DNA of 64,000 nt from Nocardia asiatica NBRC 100129 (GTDB lineage: Bacteria; Actinomycetota; Actinomycetes; Mycobacteriales; Mycobacteriaceae): contig NZ_BAFS01000250.1 of NCBI RefSeq assembly GCF_000308415.1, forward strand, positions 1-64,000. Direction: 5' to 3'. A model generated the notes under the pieces. It saw nothing but the letters and a program-made list of their open reading frames with translations, did no database searches and had not been told where the DNA came from. Numbering within the stretch: the stretch's first letter is position 1; each line of letters begins with the position of its first letter. Below are positions 59,952 to 64,000 of the stretch, in pieces. The position numbers were made by a program, and so were the translations under genes.

Positions 59952-61415
59952 ATGAACAGGCGGATACCGGCGTGGTGTACATGCCGTGCCGGAGAGGCGA
60001 ATTCGATCAGCGACTGCCCGTCGTGCGCGTCCATCGCCGAGATGCTGGGGCGCCTGCCCGAGGATTTCTACGAATCTCCCGCGCTGCGCGCTGCCCTCGG
60101 CAGCTATGACTTCGGTGCGATTTTCCTTGCCGTTCGCCAGCAGGCCGGGCTCAGCCAAACGGAGCTGGGCGAGCTGCTCGATATGAGCCAATCGCGGGTC
60201 TCCGCGGTGGAACGCGGCGAGCGCGGCATTGGCCATGTGAAGTTGGTGGCACGCATTGCCACCAGGCTGGGGATCCCAGCTGAACTACTCGGCTTCGCCG
60301 CCGGAGTGACCGGTAGCCTGGCCAATAAGGAGGTGAGTTGGGTGGACCGACGCGATTTCTTAGTACTCCTGACAGCAGCCACACTCGGCTCCAATCTGCA
60401 TCCCGAACTCGCCCGGCTGGGCAACCAACTGCCAGGGCAAGCCGTGCCGTCATCGCGCACGCACATCGGGGCGGCCGATATCGACGCCATCGAGGCGATT
60501 ACTGACGGGTTCCGGCGGTGGGATCTGGCGCACGGTGGCGGGCTGTGCCGCAGCGCCGCGCTCACCCAACTCCAGCAAGTACGAGCGCTCCAAAGTGCCT
60601 CGTGCCCGGAGGATGTCCGGCCGCGTCTCCTGATCGCCACCGCCGAACTGGCCAGCATGGCGGGCTGGCTGGCCTACGACGTCGAAGATCACGACGCCGC
60701 CCGCAAGCTGTGGACCTACGCCCTCGATGCCGCGCACGAAGGCGAGGACCACCCGCGCAGCACCGATCTCACCGTCAGCGTTCTGCTGGACATGGCGCAC
60801 CAGTCGTTGCACCTCGGTCGGCCGGACGAAGCGCTCAAGGTGGCGCAGCTGGCCCAGGCCACCGCGGGCAACCGCAAGCATCCGGCCGCCATCACCACCG
60901 AGGCGTACATCTTCGCCGTACTCGGATGGTCCCGCGCCACCCGCGGTGAAGTCGAACCGATGCGCCGGGCGCTCGGTCAGTCCGAAGAGCGCTACGACGA
61001 CGCCAATTCCGCACCAGTGCCGTCCTGGGCACGGTGCTGGCGGGGTGTCGTGTCCGAGGCCGAGATCACGGCGCAGCAGGGCTATGCCATGCACCTGCTG
61101 TCGCAATCACAGCCGGAGTACGCACCGCAGGCCGTCACCATGCTCGGCCAGGCCGTCGGCAGCTACGAGAACGCCCATGCCCGCAGCCGGGCGGTCAACC
61201 TGCCGCCGCTGGCTGCTGCCCAGTTCCGCGCTGGTGATACCGAAAGCGCTATCAAGACTGGCTACCAAGCCATTTCGGCGATCGGCAACGTGTCTTCGAC
61301 CCGCTGCTACGCCCGGCTCAAGGATCTTTCCAAAGCCGCCGCCCCGTTCGCTGGCCAGCCCGAGGTTGCCGACCTGCGCGCCGACATCCGGGCAGCCATT
61401 CCCGTGGTGGCATAG
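59952..61415 (+). CDS. XRE-family regulator with TPR-like C-terminus
   Basis: A 487-residue regulator of a type abundant in Streptomyces and Nocardia. The N-terminus has a small Cys set (C9-T-C11, C22-PS-C25). The helix-turn-helix follows at about 55-110: FLAVRQQAGLSQTELGELLDMSQSRVSAVERGERGIGHVKLVARIATRLGIP. The long C-terminal part is alpha-helical repeat, e.g. AGWLAYDVEDHDAARKLWTYALDAA and HQSLHLGRPDEALKVAQLAQA, fitting a ligand- or partner-sensing TPR domain. Two bases separate it from the phosphotransferase gene, so they form an operon. Confidence 0.85.
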   Translation: MNRRIPAWCTCRAGEANSISDCPSCASIAEMLGRLPEDFYESPALRAALGSYDFGAIFLAVRQQAGLSQTELGELLDMSQSRVSAVERGERGIGHVKLVARIATRLGIPAELLGFAAGVTGSLANKEVSWVDRRDFLVLLTAATLGSNLHPELARLGNQLPGQAVPSSRTHIGAADIDAIEAITDGFRRWDLAHGGGLCRSAALTQLQQVRALQSASCPEDVRPRLLIATAELASMAGWLAYDVEDHDAARKLWTYALDAAHEGEDHPRSTDLTVSVLLDMAHQSLHLGRPDEALKVAQLAQATAGNRKHPAAITTEAYIFAVLGWSRATRGEVEPMRRALGQSEERYDDANSAPVPSWARCWRGVVSEAEITAQQGYAMHLLSQSQPEYAPQAVTMLGQAVGSYENAHARSRAVNLPPLAAAQFRAGDTESAIKTGYQAISAIGNVSSTRCYARLKDLSKAAAPFAGQPEVADLRADIRAAIPVVA

Positions 61416-61417
61416 CA

Positions 61418-62341
61418 GTGTGTGCAGCCCCGGGCCGCTCAGACAGCGAGCTGCCCGGCCGCAACGCGCTCGCGACGGTGTGCCGGATCTTCGGCATGAA
61501 CAGCCGGGGTGCTCGACAACTCCACCACCGTTCGAACGCCGTCTATCTGCTGCCAGGGGAGGGCGAGCGCGGCGTCATCGTCCGTTTGGCGCCGGATACC
61601 GATCTGCGCAGGCAGCGGGCAACCACCGCCGTCACGGTCACGCGCTGGCTGAGTAAACAAGCAACGGAACCGATTGGCCTGCAGCCGCTTCTGGGCGATC
61701 AACCGGTGTTCGCAGCTGGTGCCGTTGCCACCTTCTGGCCGTACTGCCCACCGAACACCCCGGCGACGTTGACCAATGTCGCCACCTTGCTGCGTCGTCT
61801 CCACAGCCAGCCGATGCCGCCGTTTGCCGTACCGGAGTACCGACCGTTGCATCGGTTACGCGAAGCGCTCGACCTGGACGACGCCCGGCGGGAGCCTGCA
61901 CTGTCAGTGGATGATCGCCAGTGGATACGGAACCGGGCTGAGGAACTGGTCGGGGCGTACCACGCGACCGACTTTCCGCTCGGCATCGGAGTTGTCCACG
62001 CCGATGCCCACACCGAGAACGTCGTTTGGAACGGACACGCTTACGTGCTGATCGACTGGGACCAATCCTGCATCGGCCCACGAGAACTGGATCTCATCGG
62101 CGGGCTACCGGATCATTTTCAGCGGCCGGAGCCCGAGCGGCGGGAGTTCCTCGACGCCTACGGCTACGACATCCTCAGTTGGCCGGGCTGGCGACTGCTG
62201 CGGGACATTGCCGAGCTGCACTCGATCGCGTCGTACATCCGCCTGGCGCCGCACAAGCCGGCCGCGACCGAGCAGCTGGAGGTGCGAGTGCGGTCGCTCC
62301 GCAGCGGAGACAGGGGTGTGCTGTGGCGGGCGGTGTCGTAG
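61418..62341 (+). CDS. Aminoglycoside/choline phosphotransferase-like kinase
   Basis: A 307-residue protein-kinase-like fold enzyme. The catalytic loop GVVHADAHTENVVWNG (H-x-D-x4-N) and the metal motif VLIDWDQSCIG are intact, so it should be active as a small-molecule kinase. The N-terminal lobe is short with VYLLPGEGERGVIVRLAP as the nucleotide strand. Typical of the APH family, with substrate unknown; antibiotic modification is possible but not shown. GTG start right after the XRE-TPR gene. Confidence 0.85.
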   Translation: MCAAPGRSDSELPGRNALATVCRIFGMNSRGARQLHHRSNAVYLLPGEGERGVIVRLAPDTDLRRQRATTAVTVTRWLSKQATEPIGLQPLLGDQPVFAAGAVATFWPYCPPNTPATLTNVATLLRRLHSQPMPPFAVPEYRPLHRLREALDLDDARREPALSVDDRQWIRNRAEELVGAYHATDFPLGIGVVHADAHTENVVWNGHAYVLIDWDQSCIGPRELDLIGGLPDHFQRPEPERREFLDAYGYDILSWPGWRLLRDIAELHSIASYIRLAPHKPAATEQLEVRVRSLRSGDRGVLWRAVS

Positions 62342-62682
62342 CGGGACCAGGACGAGGGCTGGGTCTGGATGGGTTCCTGCAATAGCGGCGCGATGCCTCA
62401 TGTCGGATTCGACATTTTTCCTGCCAAACGATGCTCGTGCCGGAATCCTAAGGCGTACAGCGTGACGGCTGTCCATTTCGGATGTCCAGCGGGCATGTAC
62501 AGGGATACTGGCTGAGCGGGTCGGGAGTATTCGGCATATCTTGGCAGGTCGGTGGGGCTTCTGTATGTGTGGTCGACCGCAGTCGCATGGGTCGCGAGCG
62601 GCTCGGGCTGCCGTTCGCGCACCACGGCTCACGGCGTTCTTCCGCCGCCTTGACCTGCCGCAGGCGTAAGAAGGTAGCAAAT
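62342..62682. other. Intergenic region
   Basis: About 340 bases. Open frames occur but none has convincing composition or a ribosome site. The promoter for the membrane protein at 62683 should be here. Confidence 0.5.
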
Positions 62683-63612
62683 ATGACAATCGACGAGGCC
62701 AGTTACGAGCCGACCGTCACCCCTGAAGCGACACGAGAGCTTGAGGCGCTTGCACGCGAGGTCGCCGCCCGACATCAAGATCTGCCCGCTCAGGTGAACG
62801 AATCCAGCATCGAAGGCTGGATTATCGCGGAACGGCCAGTCGCTATCGGAGAGGACAATCACGAGCGGTGGAACTGGCAGGAGGTGGCAATCCTCGGTCG
62901 GGACGGACGGCTTCATGGTGGCCGACGCGAGACAACCGAACTGATCCCGAGTGGTCTCACCACCGACAAGCTGAGTATCAGCCCGCTTGCGATCATCGAT
63001 TGGGACCGCTGTTATCAGGAGACTCCCGGCAAAGACGGGCGAGGCTGGTTCCGGACAGGTAACTACGCCGTCCCGCACTATACTGACCGACTGCGTCGGG
63101 CGCTGACACGGTTTGACACGTCCGGTAGGGGCATCGGAGACTATCGATCCGCGCCCCGCTCGCCTCGCCCTCGCTACAATCGAGCCGGAGTCCGCTCTGC
63201 GCGAGGACAATTCATCGCGCGTTCGGTCATTCTGGTGATCTTCTGGGTCGGATTGTCTGCGTTGATGAAAGCAATAGAATTTCTGACGCAGTTCGACCCC
63301 GACAGGGTCAAATTCCCACCCGGTAGTTACAGCACCATAGCCTGGAGCTGCGCGTTTGTCGCCGTTGCCGGTCTTGCCATCGACTTAGTAATGGCACTCA
63401 AGGCTGATGATGACCGATTCCGCGACGTGGGCGACGAAGCTCTACCTTTTCTAATGGGCGCAGGCACCGGATTCGTCCTCTTCGTCTACCTCTGGCTCGA
63501 TAAAAAGATTCCCGCCGAAGACACCACTAGCCGCTGGTGGATAGTGCCCGTCTTCGGGGTAGTGGCCTACGCGGCGACTGCATTATTTCGATACGTACGC
63601 AAGACGCGGTGA
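62683..63612 (+). CDS. Hypothetical protein with four membrane helices
   Basis: A 309-residue protein. The soluble N-terminal ~170 residues (REVAARHQDLPAQVNESSIEGWIIAERP ... WNWQEVAILGRDGRLHGG) are not recognised. Four membrane helices follow: ARSVILVIFWVGLSALMKAIEF, STIAWSCAFVAVAGLAIDLVMAL, ALPFLMGAGTGFVLFVYLWL and WIVPVFGVVAYAATALFRY. The ATG at 62683 has AAGG about twelve bases upstream; longer starts overlap non-coding sequence. Confidence 0.65.
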   Translation: MTIDEASYEPTVTPEATRELEALAREVAARHQDLPAQVNESSIEGWIIAERPVAIGEDNHERWNWQEVAILGRDGRLHGGRRETTELIPSGLTTDKLSISPLAIIDWDRCYQETPGKDGRGWFRTGNYAVPHYTDRLRRALTRFDTSGRGIGDYRSAPRSPRPRYNRAGVRSARGQFIARSVILVIFWVGLSALMKAIEFLTQFDPDRVKFPPGSYSTIAWSCAFVAVAGLAIDLVMALKADDDRFRDVGDEALPFLMGAGTGFVLFVYLWLDKKIPAEDTTSRWWIVPVFGVVAYAATALFRYVRKTR

Positions 63613-63783
63613 GACGTTATTTGACAGTTACGATGGGGAGAGATCTGAGCAGCAGCCCTACAGCGCTCGAAGCAATGGGTCTTTTCGCGACCTCGGAGCT
63701 GCTGGGGAAGGAGCCCAAGGCGCGGACCGAGCGATCCCAAGCGCCCCGACTACGGGCCCGCCAGCGCATATCTCGTGATCGAG

Positions 63784-64000
63784 TCACCGCCGGGCCCGTT
63801 CTGGGTTGGCGAGTGCGGCCACGTCTGAGCTGCGCTGGTAGGCGGACGATGCTAGCTCAAGTTCGGATTTCGTCACCCACACGAAGGCGACGCCGCTCCT
63901 TGGCATGATCCAGCCATCGAACTGCAGGCCGATCGTTCTGCCCGGCACCATGTCCGGGCTCTTGGTGACAACCGTCTTGTGGCTGCTGGCAATGAAGTCG
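63784..64000 (-). CDS. C-terminal part of an unrecognised protein, cut by the right edge
   Basis: Minus-strand frame open from the window edge to the TGA at 63784, 71 codons. Composition is protein-like: FIASSHKTVVTKSPDMVPG, IGLQFDGWIMPRSGVAFVWVTKSELELASSAYQRSS. No family is recognised from this fragment. Confidence 0.6.
   Translation of the reverse strand, partial: DFIASSHKTVVTKSPDMVPGRTIGLQFDGWIMPRSGVAFVWVTKSELELASSAYQRSSDVAALANPERARR

Larger units (their letters stand above)
17633..64000. mobile_element. Integrated conjugative/mobilisable element (left end inside window)
   Basis: Gene content changes abruptly after tRNA-Arg: integrase, ImmA-XRE pair, ArdA, DNA methyltransferases, replication-relaxation protein, conjugative ATPase and small unknown genes, then a cargo cluster and more island-type small genes up to the edge. 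The left boundary is inferred from the integrase at the tRNA. I did not find a second copy of the tRNA 3' end, so the right boundary is not in view; the end coordinate is only the window edge. No relaxase was recognised, so it may be mobilised rather than self-transferring, or use an actinomycete-type DNA pump. Confidence 0.75.

Noticed and set aside
17622..64000. A second copy of the tRNA-Arg 3' end as right attachment site
   Set aside because: No matching stretch was seen up to the window edge; the right end probably lies outside, or the core is very short.
1..64000. CRISPR array
   Set aside because: No set of regularly spaced direct repeats was noticed; the DGGGG-encoding repeats near 17400 are coding low complexity.

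Overview
The window looks like the chromosome of a high-GC actinomycete, most likely Nocardia or a close relative. This is inferred from the very high GC and GC3, the mix of NRPS, acyl-CoA dehydrogenase, fatty-acyl-CoA ligase and Baeyer-Villiger monooxygenase genes, an SCO5389-type protein and leaderless-style promoters. It has two parts: ordinary chromosome (about 1-17.6 kb) and one large integrated element (about 17.6 kb to beyond the right edge).

Chromosome, 1-17.6 kb. The left edge is the 5' part of a large NRPS gene (A-PCP-C-A, minus strand; the second A domain has a threonine-type code), with a LuxR-type regulator upstream. Then come a secreted M23 peptidase, a nitronate monooxygenase, an SCO5389-family protein, an HD protein, a fatty-acyl-CoA ligase with a decayed serine-hydrolase (beta-lactamase family) gene upstream, a CDF metal exporter coupled to its ArsR/SmtB repressor (with a perfect operator palindrome over the start codon), DoxX, an acyl-CoA dehydrogenase, a Baeyer-Villiger-type monooxygenase, a glycine-rich membrane protein and tRNA-Arg(CCT).

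Element backbone, 17.6-32 kb and 57.4-64 kb. A large serine integrase reads antisense into the tRNA. Next to it lie a stand-alone serine-recombinase N-domain that appears to lack the nucleophile, an ImmA-type peptidase, an XRE repressor, ArdA antirestriction protein, an RHH-like protein, two tandem MT-A70 DNA methyltransferases, a replication-relaxation protein, a conjugative VirD4/VirB4-like ATPase, membrane proteins and an OmpA-like lipoprotein. GGTGAA-N4-TTCACC palindromes occur upstream of both the XRE gene and the transfer operon, suggesting one repressor controls both. No relaxase and no second att copy were recognised.

Possible defence stretch, 30.8-37 kb. This holds a SLOG-like protein, an HTH protein with three membrane segments, a small unknown gene and a 1067-residue NACHT/STAND ATPase. 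A 65-bp promoter/leader sequence is duplicated upstream of a 60-residue protein (32.1 kb) and of the first cargo gene (37.0 kb).

Cargo cluster, 37.1-57.3 kb. This is the most interesting part. A plus-strand block encodes a COG5610-like protein, a TrpXYZ-like ABC importer, an FAD amine-oxidase-like enzyme, a HemN/HemW-like radical SAM enzyme and a second-type tryptophanyl-tRNA synthetase. A tightly coupled minus-strand operon encodes three glycosyltransferases, an aldo-keto reductase, a methyltransferase, a DegT aminotransferase, a truncated class II synthetase-like ligase, a BioF2/FemAB-like acyltransferase, a PIG-L deacetylase and a HAD phosphatase. A fourth glycosyltransferase and a TRM11-like RNA methyltransferase close the cluster. 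The set glycosyltransferase, PIG-L deacetylase, synthetase-derived ligase and GNAT-fold transferase repeats the logic of mycothiol biosynthesis with different enzyme families. With the TrpRS and Trp-type importer it suggests an undescribed amino-sugar/aminoacyl natural product with a tryptophan connection. That product is inference; no chemistry can be read from the sequence alone.
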